64,000 nucleotides of DNA from Labia minor (GCA_963082975.1 OY720344.1:67174546-67238545), one strand, 5' to 3'. Shown: positions 23,495-34,186, counted from the first letter of the stretch. Notes: a model not told the origin generated them from the sequence alone. Program-made: numbers and translations.

Positions 23495-26400
23495 TTATGT
23501 GGCGTAATCCCGAAGCCTAATCGGTGTACGCGGAATTCGTCCGGATCGCGTCGCCGCTCTAGTGGCTTGAGGAGGACTCGCCCTACTGGTCGTCGACGTT
23601 GCAATCGGTGTGGGAGTTGACCCCCCGCTCGACGTCGGTGTGCACGGTGTGGGGGTCGACCCCCCGCTCGACGTCGGCGTGCACGGTGTAGGGGTCGACC
23701 CCCCGCTCGACGTCGGCGTGCCCGGTGTAGTGATCTCCGTCGGTGTACATGGAATTCGCCCGGATCGAGTCGCAGTTCCGGTAACCCGTGGGAGAATCGC
23801 CCTGTCGGTTGTCGCCGCTGCAATCGGAGCGGGGGTCGCCCCCCCGTTCGTCGTCGGCGTGCATGGTGTAGTGTTCTCCATCGACGGGTTAGGTATAATG
23901 CCCGTCCCATCGGGGCTCGGAAAAGACGCTCCGGCCGGCTCGTCGATGTCGGCGAGGAGGAATGCCGGTTTCACCCTATCCATCGAAACCGTGACGTTCG
24001 TTCCGCCTATGAGGATTGTGACGGTCTTCTCTTTCCTCTCCGTTACCTGGTAGGGGCCTGTGTATGGGTGCTGTAGTGCCCCTTTCACCCCGTCCCGACG
24101 GAGGAAGACGTGGGACGAATCCTTTAATGCCGGGTGCACGAAGGGGCGTTCCCTCGTATGTCGCGCGGTTGCTACGGGCCGGAGTTTTGACATGTAGCTG
24201 CGCAACTGTTTTACTAAGCCGTCGGGCTCCGGGCTGGCGTCTTGCGGGGCGAAGAATTCTCCAGGGAGATGTAGCGGCTCACCGTAGACCAGTTCCGCTG
24301 TGGATGCGCCGATGTCGGGCTTAAATGATGCGCGAATACCCAGTAGCACCAAGGGCAGGCAGTCGGTCCACGTCGTGTCTGCCGAGCACATTATGGCGGC
24401 CTTGAGGTTCCTGTGGAAACGTTCGACCAGACCGTTGGCGGCCGGATGGTACGCCGTCGTCGGCGCGTGTCGGAACCCGCAGAGGTTGGCCAGAGCCCGG
24501 AATAGGTGGGACTCGAACTGTCGGCCTTGGTCTGTCGTGATGCGCTCGGGGCAACCGAATCTTGCGATCCACCCGGAAAGCAGAGCTCTGGCTACGGTCT
24601 CGGCGGAGATGTCGGCGACGGGAAAGGCTTCCGGCCACCTTGAGAAACGGTCGACGGCCGTCACACAGTAACGGGAGCCGTTTGACGTCGGCAACGGTCC
24701 AATGATGTCTACATGGACGTGTCGGAACCTCGCCGATGGCGGTGTATAGTTGCCAATTGGTGTCACTGTGTGGCGGGTGACTTTTGATCTTTGACACGCT
24801 AGACAGGTGCGGGCCCATTCGCGGCAGTCTTTTCTCACTCCTGGCCACACGAAGCGTTGGGAAACGAGCTTCGCTGAGGCCGCTGAGCCGGGATGATTGA
24901 GCTGGTGGAGAGCGTTGAAGACCTGTCGTCGTAGTTTGGCCGGTACGAAGGGCCGCGGGCAACCCGTTGAGGTGTCGCAAATGAGGGTAACGTCGGAGCC
25001 GGGTGCAGTAGTCTCTATGAGTCGGAGGGCAGAGCCGCGCATTTGCAGGCCGGTGAGTTGTTCGTCGTTCGATTGTAGGCGGGCGAGCTCCTTGAGATCC
25101 ACGGGGGCGACGATGGCGTCCACCCGGGAAAGTGTGTCGGCGACTACGTTGTCGCGGCCCGAGATGTACTGAATGTCCGTTGTAAATTGCCCGATGAAGT
25201 TGAGGTGGTTGAATTGGCGGGGTGCACATTGCTCCCGTTTGAGGGCGAAAGCAAATGATAGCGGCTTATGGTCGGTGTACACCGTGAAATTCCGGCCCTC
25301 GATCATGTGGCGGAAATGTCTGATCGCCTCATAGATGGCCAGCAGTTCGCGATCATAAGCGCTGTATTTGATCTGGGCAGAGCTCAGTTTCTTTGAAAAG
25401 AAAGCTAATGGTTGCCAGGATCCGTCGATGTGCTGCTGGAGGGCGGCACCCATGGAGGTTGCCGAGGCGTCGGTCATCAGCGCGAGTCGGGCTGCCGCGT
25501 TTGGGTGTGCCAGTAAAGTCGCCTCTCCCAGGTGTTCCTTTAGGTTCTCGAAGGCGTGTGCCAGTTCCTCGTTCCACTCTATGGGCTGGCTTCCTTTGAC
25601 GTTCGTGCCGGCGAGCAATGCATGAAGGGGCGCCTGCGTTTCGGCGGCGCGTGGCAGGAAACGCCTGTAGAAATTCACCATTCCGAGGAACCGTCGCAGT
25701 TGTCTGATGTTGCTTGGTGGCTGGCACTGCTGCAGGTCGGCGATTCGGTCCGGCAGCGGACAGGATCCCTCTGCGGAAATGCGGTACCCCAGGAAGGTGA
25801 CTTCTCGGGCGGCGAAGACGCATTTGGAGGGATTTATGAGGATCCCGTAGTCGGTGAGTCGCCTGAAGAGCTTACGGAGATGCTCTTCGTGTTCCGTCGC
25901 TGAAGTCGAGGCCACCAAGATGTCATCGATGTAGGCAAACGCGAACGGGAGGTCGCGCAGTGCTTCGTCAATAAATCGTTGGAACGTCTGCGCCGCGTTC
26001 CTGAGACCGAAGGACATGAATGGGAATTCGAACATTCCGAAAGGCGTTGTTATCGCCGTTTTCGGGATGTCCTTGGGGTTGACGGGGATCTGGTTGTACG
26101 CCTTCACCAGGTCGATGGTCGAGAAGATGTTGCATCCTGCGAGCTGGTGGGCGTAATCGAGGATGTGCTTGACGGGGTAGCTGTCCGGGATGGTGCGGGC
26201 GTTGAGAGCTCTATAGTCTCCCGTTGGTCTCCAACCGTCTTTCTTGGGAGCGAGGTGGAGGGCCGAAGACCAGGGGCTCTCGGATGGCCTCGCGGTCCCG
26301 TCCTGGAGCATCGCGTCGAATTCTTTTTTGGCGATCCTGAGTCGATCGGGAGCTAGCCTCCGGGGTCTGCAGGCGACTGGCGGGCCTTCGGTTGTCCTGA

Positions 26401-27000
26401 TGTGGTGCCGCGTGTTGTGCTTCACCCGTCGAGGGAAACCCATCGGACGCGTCAGCTCGGGGAACTCGAGGAGGGCCGGGTGCGTGTTAGATGCGCTCGT
26501 CACCTTAACGCTGGCGATCTCACCCTTGTGCCTTGACCCGGGGCACGACGTCGAGGTGGACGGGTCGAGGAGACGCTGACGCTGGCAGTCGACGAGCAAG
26601 TCGTGGAAAGCCAGGAAATCGACGCCGATGATGGGTGTGTCGACGTCCGCGATGATGAATCGCCATGGGAGATGACGACCCAGGCCCAAGTCGAGTTTGA
26701 AGCTGGCCCAACCATATGTGGAGATGGTCGTGCCGTTGGCGGCGGTGAGGTCGTAGTCGATGCGGCCTCGGCGCTCTGGCATGCGCTTCCTCGGAAACAC
26801 GCAGACGTCTGATCCTGTGTCAACGAGGAAGCGGTGTCGCGAGGTCCGGTCGAAGACGAAAAGACGGCTCGGCTGATTGGGGCGACTAGTCTCCGCCACT
26901 ACTAGTTGCCTGGGCCGTTTCCCGACATGGTGCAGGGTGGTCTGCACCTTCTCGCCCGGGCTCCATATTGGCGATGGTACCAGCAAATATCGTCGTCGGC
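23495..27000 (-). CDS. pol: Gypsy pol polyprotein: protease, reverse transcriptase, RNase H, integrase
   Basis: The open frame runs from 27226 to 23495 (1243 codons); the first ~75 codons are the out-of-frame overlap with gag, so the real pol begins near 27000 by -1 frameshifting from gag. Numbering from 27226: protease [12 protein letters not shown] (Asp136); RT with [13 protein letters not shown] (about 368) and YIDD (432-435); RNase H with Asp586 (LMTDAS), Glu627 (YDRELLA) and Asp652 (TDHKPL); integrase zinc finger His774-His778-Cys808-Cys811; integrase core Asp840 (HVDIIGP), Asp899 (ITTDQGRQF) and Glu935 (GLVERFH), giving D-D-35-E. All catalytic residues are present. The C-terminal tail (from about residue 1100) is Pro/Thr/Ser-rich with three 13-residue repeats. 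The product copies element RNA in capsids and inserts the DNA in the nucleus. Confidence 0.93.
23620..23736 (-). repeat. 39-bp tandem repeat (x3) in the pol C-terminal tail
   Basis: Three copies of a 39-bp unit (CCCCCCGCTCGACGTCGG...) that encode [13 protein letters not shown]-type repeats in frame. More diverged related units lie at about 23740 and 23830. The repeat keeps the frame open and likely varies in number between copies. Confidence 0.88.
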
Positions 27001-27699
27001 TGGCTTGTTCCGGTGGCGTCTTGGTGTGGGGCTCTGTGCCCTCGCCGAATGCGCTCTTTTTCCCATCAGATCGGCGACCGCGTTCTCGATGGCGCTGGTG
27101 AGTGCGAGTGTGATGGGCCGGGAGATGGCTGCGACATCGGATGGGGCGTTGGAAGCGTCTCCGACGGGCACCGGGTTCGCGGTAGTGTTGGTGGCGTTCC
27201 GCGATGTGCTGTGAACCGCTGGGCAAGGTGGCAGCGTTTCATGTATCCTGTCGGCGAGGCGGGCCACCTCATCCAGGGGGGCTTCCTTCCAGATCGCCGT
27301 CTGGACCTGTATCGCCGTGGGAAGGCGCTTTGTCCACACGTGTCTGAGCATTTCTTCAGAGGCTCCCGTATCGAGTCGTCGGAGATGACGTAGGAGTGTG
27401 GACGGTTTACGGTCCCCGATATCCTCGGCGGCGAAGAATCGATCGAATTTGTTCGCTTCCGGGGTGGCAAATCTCTCGATCAGCGCCTCCTTAAGCCGCC
27501 CATATGGATGTTCAGTCGGTGGCTTGAGGATGATATCCTCGACTTCTTCCACGAAAGCGTCCTCGAGGCCGGCTACGACGATCCCAAACTTTGCCTTCTC
27601 GCACACCACTTTATGGCCCTCGAAAAGGGCTTCGAGACGAGCGAAGTAGATCAGCGGTTTCTCCGGGTTGAACCGCGGCATCGTGGAGTTGTTCATCAT
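26902..27699 (-). CDS. gag: Gypsy gag protein
   Basis: 265 codons from an ATG at 27699, just after the 5' LTR and primer site. It begins [20 protein letters not shown], contains the capsid-type segment [13 protein letters not shown]...[26 protein letters not shown], and LRRLDTG...[11 protein letters not shown]. It ends with [18 protein letters not shown], a Cys/His motif frequent at the end of gag in this group of arthropod gypsy elements. Gag forms the particle that packages element RNA. The frame overlaps pol, which lies in -1. An upstream ATG two codons in is also possible. No stops or shifts are seen. Confidence 0.88.
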   Translation of the reverse strand: MMNNSTMPRFNPEKPLIYFARLEALFEGHKVVCEKAKFGIVVAGLEDAFVEEVEDIILKPPTEHPYGRLKEALIERFATPEANKFDRFFAAEDIGDRKPSTLLRHLRRLDTGASEEMLRHVWTKRLPTAIQVQTAIWKEAPLDEVARLADRIHETLPPCPAVHSTSRNATNTTANPVPVGDASNAPSDVAAISRPITLALTSAIENAVADLMGKRAHSARAQSPTPRRHRNKPADDDICWYHRQYGARARRCRPPCTMSGNGPGN

Positions 27700-27713
27700 A
27701 GTTTCGTTTATTT

Positions 27714-27731
27714 CTGCGTCGGGGTCACCAG
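27714..27731 (-). other. Primer-binding site of the gypsy element
   Basis: Immediately inside the 5' LTR the minus strand reads CTGGTGACCCCGACGC, complementary to a tRNA 3' end beginning with CCA at TGG. The exact tRNA was not determined. The same core is in the LTR fragment at about 2347-2362. Confidence 0.75.
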
Positions 27732-27983
27732 TGTGGGTGTGTGAAGGGGCAGTGAGGTCGGAGACGGTTTGATATTAATATTAATTTATTGAACTAAAAA
27801 TAGATACAGTAGAAACAGGGGAGGACTCGTATACGAGATGGTGAAAGTTGTGTGTTCGCTCGCGACGGTGGTCGGGTCGTGACTGCCTCTCCATCTGGCC
27901 CTTTTGGGCCACTTGTTTTCCGGTGGAGGGAAACTTTCTCTTTGCTGGGTTCCTTTGTGTTGGCGAGCATCCGGGTCGCCACA
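27732..27983 (-). promoter_or_regulatory. 5' LTR of the gypsy element (promoter/polyadenylation region)
   Basis: 252 bp, same as the other LTR. As the upstream LTR on the coding strand it should supply the promoter and transcription start. I see no strong TATA box that I would commit to. Confidence 0.85.
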
Positions 27984-28738
27984 TACTCTATGTTGTTCAT
28001 TCAGACCCTCTCGTGGCACAGTAAAGAAGTACATTCAATTCTGACAATTAATTACAACAAAATTAATAATTCTAGCAATTTCCACACAAAGAATGATTAT
28101 ATTTAAATGTTTATTTGAATTTCTAAAATTCAAATATTATTCTACAAATTCTCATATTATTTAATTTAATAAAATATTTAGATCATATTTATCTTAAATT
28201 ATTATTATTTTTTTAAACTTATTTCTTTTTTATTTGAATATTTATTCTTTTCCATATGAATTTTATTTATGTCTAAATCAGAAATTATTTTTTTTTGTGT
28301 TTTATCAAGCCAAAAACATTAAATTGTAAATAAATTTAAAAATTAGAATTAAGGTCAAATCGGACAACATTAGATCAAATCTAATCTCGCTAAGAACATT
28401 CAATGTTTCTGTACATCCTGTACCTCAATAATTATGTCTCACAAGTTTTAATTTACATCAATTTAATTTAAAAAAATAAATATTTGAATTTATATAAATT
28501 TTGTATGGTTTGGTGAGACCAAAAAAGTAAGTTTTAGTTTTATAAATCAAATAAATTAAAATCTATTACATACAGACTTTCAATCAAATAATACGTATTA
28601 CTTCGTGGGTACAGAGGGCGGAGCTCCTGTAGTTTTGTATATATATATAAAGGCATATTTTAACCACCCGAATTATTCTGTAGAGACCCGTTTTTTACTA
28701 CTAATAGCAATTATTTGAAATATATAATTCTATCTGTC
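27984..28738. other. Right part of decayed Helitron copy 3; no gene
   Basis: CTATGTTGTTCATTC...AATTCTAGCAATTTCC...TTATTCTACAAATTCTC...TTTAGATCATATTTATC follows the Helitron interior seen at 7100-7290. A damaged 3' end (GGGTACAGAGGGCGGAGC) is at about 28608-28626. No coding sequence. Confidence 0.5.
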
Positions 28739-29097
28739 TATCTCTGTGGCTCTACGGAACTCGAAAGTTCTTGGCCGCAGCAACCACACTTCTCCAAGTG
28801 TCCCTATTCTGAGCCACAATCCTCCAATCCCTATCCTCTCCCCTGTCTCTCACGTCCCTTCCTACATTATTCACCCTCCGCGTCCTCGGTCTTCTAAGCG
28901 GGCGTTTCCCACTCGGTCTCCCCCCCAATATAATTTTCGCCATTCTTTCCTCTTCCATTCTAACCACGTGACCTCCCCACCGTAGCCTTCTCGATTTTAT
29001 AATTCCAACTATATCTGGAGATGCATAGAGGTCATGCAATTCCTTGTTATGCAGTCTCCGCCATTCCCCGGTGACCTCATCTTTCTTTGGCCCATAA
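28739..29097 (-). pseudogene. LINE ORF2 C-terminus (same LINE as in the Helitrons), independent copy
   Basis: Minus strand: GPKKDEVTGEWRRLHNKEL then HDLYASPDIVGIIKSRRLRW, GGHVVRMEEERMAKIILGG, RPSGKRPLRRPRTRRVNNV, ending RDTWRSVVAAAKNFRVP and a stop. This is the best-preserved copy of the LINE tail in the window, nearly one clean frame of 95 codons from 29039. It ends in a (TCTA)n tract on the plus strand, as expected for a LINE 3' end. It is 5'-truncated, which is typical of target-primed insertion. Confidence 0.82.
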
Positions 29098-29387
29098 ATG
29101 ATTCAATATTATCAATTAAAAAATAAAAATGATTAATATTTTTTGTACATTATTTCAAATGATTTCAATTTCACTATTTGCATATTTTAATTCATATCAA
29201 ATTATTTTCATTTATTTAACTACAATTAAATAAATTAAATTAATAATTAACAGTTTAGATTAAATTTTAATATTAAATTATTATCAAGTAAAAGAAAGGT
29301 AAAATAAAAGCATCCAAGCCATAATCTTCTACTTCTCAAAAAAAAATAATGTTTGTTTTCAGTTAATTTAATATTAAATTATTCAAA
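29098..29387. other. AT-rich DNA, no gene
   Basis: No motif, repeat match or ORF of note. Confidence 0.6.
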
Positions 29388-29460
29388 AACGTAGCTCAGT
29401 GGTAAAATGTTGAAATACTGAACTTGAAAATGAGGGTACCAAAACTCACCAAGTTCACAA
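29388..29460 (+). pseudogene. tRNA-like sequence (tRNA pseudogene or SINE head)
   Basis: ACGTAGCTCAGTGGTAAAATG has a perfect A-box (TAGCTCAGTGG) with D-loop context. About 35 nt later, GGGTACCAAAACTCACC stands in the place of the B-box GGTTCRANNC with two or more changes. The acceptor ends do not pair well, so I do not call it a functional tRNA. It may be the 5' end of a tRNA-derived SINE. Confidence 0.45.
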
Positions 29461-31655
29461 AAATTTAAAATAAAATATTTATTGAAATGGAATAAAAATA
29501 AATAATGACTAAACTGACTGGCTAATACAATATAGCCAATAAAGCCAATAAAAAAATAAATATTAAATCTAGATAGAAGCTCAGAAGAAATTTAAGGTAA
29601 GTTTTTTTAAATAGTTCTAAATATTGTGAAGTTGATTTGTTCTGAAATGGAATCAAACCGACTACACGTGCTCGCTATATAATAGTATTACTATAGGATT
29701 ATTGAGATGCTATTAACCTAGAAGAGCGATTCCTGAGAAATTCTCTCGACTTTAATATAATTCGAATACCGATGAGATTATGCAGATAAGTAATAAAAAA
29801 ATATCGTATAAAAAGGCAAGTACTGAAAAAGCCTATTATAGCCTCTTCGAGGGAAATCTTTTGGGCTTATCCTGTCATTGAAGCAACCAAGTTCCGACCC
29901 GTCCGCTCAATCCTATCAAGGCGGTTCGTGACTTGAACAAATGAAGCATAATAATGTCAATATTTGTATACATTTTTTCAATATTAATCAGGAAATAAAT
30001 TAAATTTTTGTTTTGGTTTTAATATAATTATAAATTTATTGTACCGATATATTTTGATAAGACTTCTTATCTTAAGTATTTCAACTAAAATTCATAAATA
30101 ATTATAATTTCTTTAATTAATTTATACACAGGTTTATCTCATCTTAAAAATATTCACATTTCTTGAATTTTTAATTCTAATTTTTAGTAGAGATAATAAT
30201 TTGATACAATAAAAAAACATGACTTATTTTGTAAATCCTATGAAAGGGCAGCCTAACCAACCTAAACGGAGTAAAGGTATGATATTAGTATGATCAATAC
30301 AACGGATTTATTCAACCTTTTTCTTGATTTTCTTATTCGGAGATCGCTACTTTTTATTAAAAGTAGAGTTATATGTCCGCGTACATAAACATTTTCTCTT
30401 GTACGTGATCACACAATTGTACCTGCATCGAATTGTTTATAGGTTCACATATGTAAAATACCTTTTTGGAAAGAATATAATTTTCCTCACATTTTTTCAC
30501 ACACTTGAAAATAACCCCTCCCCATCATCTACACCTTAACTTCAATTAATATAAACAAGCTGTCTTGGAGACGGAGACTCAGTATTGGGTCAGTGTTAGA
30601 GTTAGTTAGACAAAATGTAGTCAGTATTGAAAGAGTAGAATTAGTTGTGTGAGTAGACTTGACATAGAGACAGAATACAATAGAGACGTGATTCCTCGAT
30701 ACTCATTTCCCCCTTTCGGCCATTTAATGATTGTATTTAGTTCACAAATAAATTATTTTCTTGAATCAAACATTTCTTTTTAACCTAATTATATAATTGC
30801 CAGAGTAGGTAGTTATTTAATATTCTAATTATACCTTTTCAGTTTTGACCACTAATTTAGACTGGGTTCCCATAGACCCCCCAGCTAGAGAGAAATTCCC
30901 TTTCTAGGCAAGGGCTTGGACGAAAAACCACGAAGTTTCCACAACTCATATTTTTCATTGCATATGCCTGTATTCATAAAGATATATATACTCTTGTCTT
31001 TAAATTAAGAGAAAATTAAACTTTTTTTTATTAAAGATTGATAAACTTACATACTATACTATACATACTATAACCTGAAAAAATAAAATACAATAGATAC
31101 TGCAAAATATGGCTTTAGCTCTCATTTAATTTGTTTAATATAATATGAATCGAGAGCTTCCAAGTTTCATTTGTAACAACTCAAACACTTGATTTTATAA
31201 ATGAATGCATGAGAATGGAAAAGCGCCCGGGCTTTTCATTCATTTTGGCAATAAGGAGACATTTCGTATTTAATTTATCTTTCTTAATTAAAAGTACATC
31301 TCAATCTCGAAGAAGCTGTACTTACAATTTATCTTAATTAATATTTCTCTAGTTTAAATTAAATATAAAATTAACTAAAGATATAAAATTTATATTAGAA
31401 AACTAAGAATATAATGTATTATATAGTATGAATTTATCATACATACGTCCCATATTTTTGGAGTTAAGAGGCTCAGAATTTATTAATTTAAAGATTCGTT
31501 AATTAATTTTTAATTCTAAAAATAAGGAAGAATTAAATATTTGAATTTAATAACAAAAATACCTAGATTTTATTTTTAATTAAATCACACACACATTGAA
31601 ATACAAGATGATTGAAATTATATATAATTTATTGACTTGTTTTAATATTGCTATT
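29461..31655. other. AT-rich DNA without recognisable gene; GC-richer patch at 30550-30960
   Basis: 30550-30960 (GTCTTGGAGACGGAGACTCAG ... CACGAAGTTTCCACAAC) is more complex than its surroundings, with an AATAAATT element near 30745. It resembles LTR-type DNA but has no partner LTR and no coding sequence. The rest shows only chance ORFs. Confidence 0.4.
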
Positions 31656-31659
31656 TTAA

Positions 31660-32628
31660 CCCTGCAGTGGGCGCGCCTAAAATATTACAAATAAAGGCGC
31701 GCCGCGGTACTCAGTACCGCAACCATACTTTTCCGTTTAAATGAATTAATTTAGCATGATTTGTAATAATGGTTTAATACACACAATATAAAACAGGAAA
31801 TTAGAAGAAATGGAGCATATATTTCAAAGTAAAATAAAAATTATATTAATCTCTTCGAATTTCTGTTTATCTATATCTACTGGCGTACTCTTCCAAATGG
31901 TTTCTCCATCTTTTCCAATATAAAATCGAAAATCATCGTCAGACACTGCAGAGGAGTTCAGAGTGACGATCCATTTCATCTTCGGATTGCTCTGAATCGC
32001 TACTAGCGGCGTCTGTCTCATAGGTCTCTGAATCACCTTCATCTTCATCCGTAAAATCGAAGCTTTCTTCGAACAGAATTCGATGAACTTCGGCTACATC
32101 TTCAGGCTTATCCAAATTATATCGTTTGTCTGACATAATCTAAAAGTTTTGGTAAATGCTATTAAATTGTTCTGAACTGCTATAAAATATAATATGCAAC
32201 TAGTTATAATGTCCTAGACAAACAACTGAATTGATTGATAAAGAAATAGTTTTGAAGAAGACTAACCATAAACATTTTAGACATTCAAGGAATGGAAAAC
32301 AATTTTTTAACTTAAAATGAATTTTACAAACAGCTATTTTATTGTTAAAATTGCAAAAATGAGATAAAATATAAACAAATACAAAATTGAGGACAAATAA
32401 ATTTACTTACGTATTACGGCGCTTGCGGTACAGGATACCGCAAACACGTTGACAATTTTTTTACAATATAATTAACGAATAAAACACGTGCTGAGAGCGT
32501 CTGTAACTTAAATGAACCACTGAACAACACATACAAAAAGTCTCTTGTGTATCACTTGACAACTTCTAGTGTAGCAACAAAAAATCTCACTAGGCGGTAC
32601 ACAGTACCGCGGCGCGCCCACTGCAGGG
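31660..32628 (-). mobile_element. piggyBac-type DNA transposon, internally deleted (969 bp)
   Basis: Perfect 18-bp terminal inverted repeats CCCTGCAGTGGGCGCGCC, next to TTAA on the left (31656-31659) and TCAA on the right (one change). A palindromic motif GCGGTAC-n-GTACCGC occurs inside both ends and once more near 32424. TTAA targets and CCC termini are diagnostic of piggyBac. Only the N-terminal part of the transposase is left (31827-32136), so it depends on another source of transposase. Confidence 0.88.
31827..32136 (-). pseudogene. piggyBac transposase N-terminal fragment, frameshifted
   Basis: Starts MSDKRYNLDKPEDVAEVHRI at 32136, followed by a strongly acidic segment (DEDEGDSETYETDAASSDSEQSEDEMDRHS). 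After a frame change near 31950 comes DDDFRFYIGKDGETIWKSTP, the conserved FYIGKDG..W element that precedes the catalytic domain in piggyBac transposases. The frame ends soon after (FEEINIIFILL). The DDD catalytic domain and the C-terminal zinc finger are missing, so it cannot transpose on its own. Confidence 0.82.
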
Positions 32629-32821
32629 TCAATATATATGAAGACCTTAGAGCGAAACAGTGGTAAGCCACACTTTTGCCGAAAATTGTTTTATTGCATT
32701 TATCATATGGCGGGAACAATATTAAACCACTAAAAAAGTTATTTTGACTGTTTCGTAATAAATACCGCTGCTATCGCTAAATCATGTTGTTGGTGTTGGC
32801 AAAATTACTTCATTTTCTTAC

Positions 32822-33061
32822 GTGAAGAGCATGGTAAGCCACATCAATATGGCGTCGACTTCTGGTTTATGTCTTCGTTCAAGAGCAATTATTCGTGAAA
32901 ATAACCGTTCTAGTCCTGAGTTTTTTGAGGAGAGTGATGACAGTTGTGTCGACAAAGACTTTGTACCAAATAACGATAATATGTCGACAGATTCTTCTGA
33001 GATAGGTTATTGTTTTTTATTTTTTTGGCTTACCACGTTTTTATGTAAAAATATTTTGTAA
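32822..33061 (+). pseudogene. N-terminal piece of the unassigned transposon protein
   Basis: MASTSGLCLRSRAIIRENN, then an acidic Ser/Asp-rich stretch (EESDDSCVDKDFVPNNDNMSTDSSEIG) as often found at the start of DNA-transposase proteins. After about 33005 the frame runs into repeat sequence and stops. The first in-frame ATG of the element protein may be the one at about 32850 (MASTSG), next to a TGGTAAGCCACA motif. Function is inferred only from location inside a TIR element. Confidence 0.5.
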
Positions 33062-33230
33062 ATAATTTATGCAAAAGTATTGTATGCCATGTGGCTTAAG
33101 ATGTTATTGCCCAACAACGAGCAAATATATTCACCAGAAGGTTGGCTAGATGTCATTCAAAAATCAAACCGAAAAAACCCATTTTTAGTAACAAAAATGA
33201 GTCAAAAAGACTTATTCTTATGAGCCTCTG

Positions 33231-33572
33231 TTGGCGAATATAAACAAAAAAGCACGCTTTTCTGATAAGACAAACTTGGAATTTTCAGGAACGTATAGCT
33301 TTTGCTTTAAATCAGAGAATATTGGATCATTTTTTGTTAAAAACACAGTTAATGGAGAATACAGGAAAATTAATGTCTTAAAACAAGGTAGACCTGTAAT
33401 GATAACCTTGTCAGATATTAAACTTAAATACAACGAGCCATTAAAAATAGCAGAAAAGAAAATTAAAAATGTACAAACATTATTGCCTTATATACCTCCA
33501 GCCTATCAATCATTTTACACTCAATTAAATGTAACTGTTGATGATGTAGATGAGATGAGGTTGAAATTTTAG
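33231..33572 (+). pseudogene. C-terminal piece of the unassigned transposon protein
   Basis: About 110 codons ending ...DVDEMRLKF: includes KARFSDKTNLEFSGTYSFCF, GRPVMITLSDIKLKYNEPLK, IAEKKIKNVQTLLPYIPPAY and QSFYTQLNVTVDDVDE. The LLPYIPPxYxxFY pattern rings of uncharacterised arthropod/cnidarian proteins that I associate with transposons, but I cannot name the family. The frame is open on the left without a proper start, consistent with deletion of the central catalytic part. Confidence 0.45.
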
Positions 33573-34016
33573 ATGATTAATAAGTATTGCATTCTTTTCT
33601 TTATTTTGTTTTAATTTAGATAAAGCAAAAACACGTGAAGCTACATTTTATGTAAATTCTATTTTTTTTTTTTTGTGAAAAAAAATATAGTAGATAAAGA
33701 TGTTGAAATTTTAGATGTGTTATAGATGTATTATATTATCTTAGTTATTTTTATCATCCGTTTAGTTTAGTTTTAGCAAAAACATGGTAAGCCACATTTT
33801 TTTCAAAATAAATTCTAATTTTTGTAGAAAAAATGTTTTATTTAAAGAAATAATAGTTGCTGACTTTTTCCCTTTACTGATATTACATATTGAGCAAATT
33901 TGAAATATATGCAGTAAACCCAATGTTTTATATCTTTTCTTTAAACTTTAAACTGCAATATCTCAACTTTTTGATTTTGTGGCTTACCACTGTTTCGCTC
34001 TAAGGTCTTCATATAT

Positions 34017-34186
34017 AAAGGGTGTTTTTTTCGAGGTATAGAACTTTAAGTTGGCATTACTGTTCAAGTTGACGACCGATTTAACAGCTGTCAAGTGATT
34101 TATTCTCAGTTTGGTTTGGCAATTCATCATAGACTCACGCCTGAACAACGCTTGCAAATATTGCAATTTTATTTCGAAAATAAGTG
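34017..34186 (+). pseudogene. mariner-type transposon, 5' end with N-terminus of transposase
   Basis: Begins with the terminal inverted repeat AAAGGGTGTTTTTTTCGAGG-TATAGAACTTTAAG. The leader and the start of the transposase follow: RLTPEQRLQILQFYFEN then a stop; the start codon region has lost bases (CATAGACTC where ATGAATAGACTC is expected). The first helix of the mariner DNA-binding domain is thus all that remains. The element is cut off at 34184-34186 by repeat E2. Confidence 0.82.

Larger units (their letters stand above)
23214..27983 (-). mobile_element. Intact-looking Ty3/gypsy LTR retrotransposon, 4.77 kb
   Basis: Two LTRs of 252 bp (23214-23465 and 27732-27983), bounded TGTGG/CCACA, look identical by eye and are flanked by a 4-bp target duplication TACT (23210-23213 and 27984-27987). 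On the minus strand the order is 5' LTR, primer-binding site TGGTGACCCCGACG, gag, pol in the -1 frame (protease, RT, RNase H, integrase), polypurine tract, 3' LTR. Base composition is far GC-richer than everything around it. No break was found in either ORF. This makes it a young insertion and a candidate for recent horizontal arrival. Confidence 0.93.
32634..34016 (+). mobile_element. Unassigned TIR DNA transposon, 1.38 kb, internally deleted
   Basis: Terminal inverted repeats of about 40 bp: ATATGAAGACCTTAGAGCG / AAACAGTGGTAAGCCACA at the left, exact complement at the right (33979-34016). They are set in TA-rich DNA, so a TA or TATA target duplication cannot be resolved. The motif TGGTAAGCCACA (or its complement) recurs at least four more times inside (32831, 33026, 33090, 33784), as expected for transposase-binding sites. 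Two reading-frame pieces (32829-33010 and 33231-33572) look like the two ends of one protein whose middle is deleted. I do not recognise the superfamily. Confidence 0.8.

Noticed and set aside
23263-23910. 215-codon minus-strand Arg-rich frame, and the many plus-strand frames at 23.3-27.7 kb
   Set aside because: Shadow frames produced by high GC within gag, pol and the LTR.
27001-27226. The first ~75 codons of the 1243-codon pol frame as a real N-terminus
   Set aside because: They overlap gag in another frame and are Arg/His-rich without pol similarity; pol is expected to be reached by frameshifting from gag.
34017-34186. Minus-strand 60-codon ORF at 33984-34166 as a gene
   Set aside because: It is the antisense of the mariner 5' leader and transposase start.
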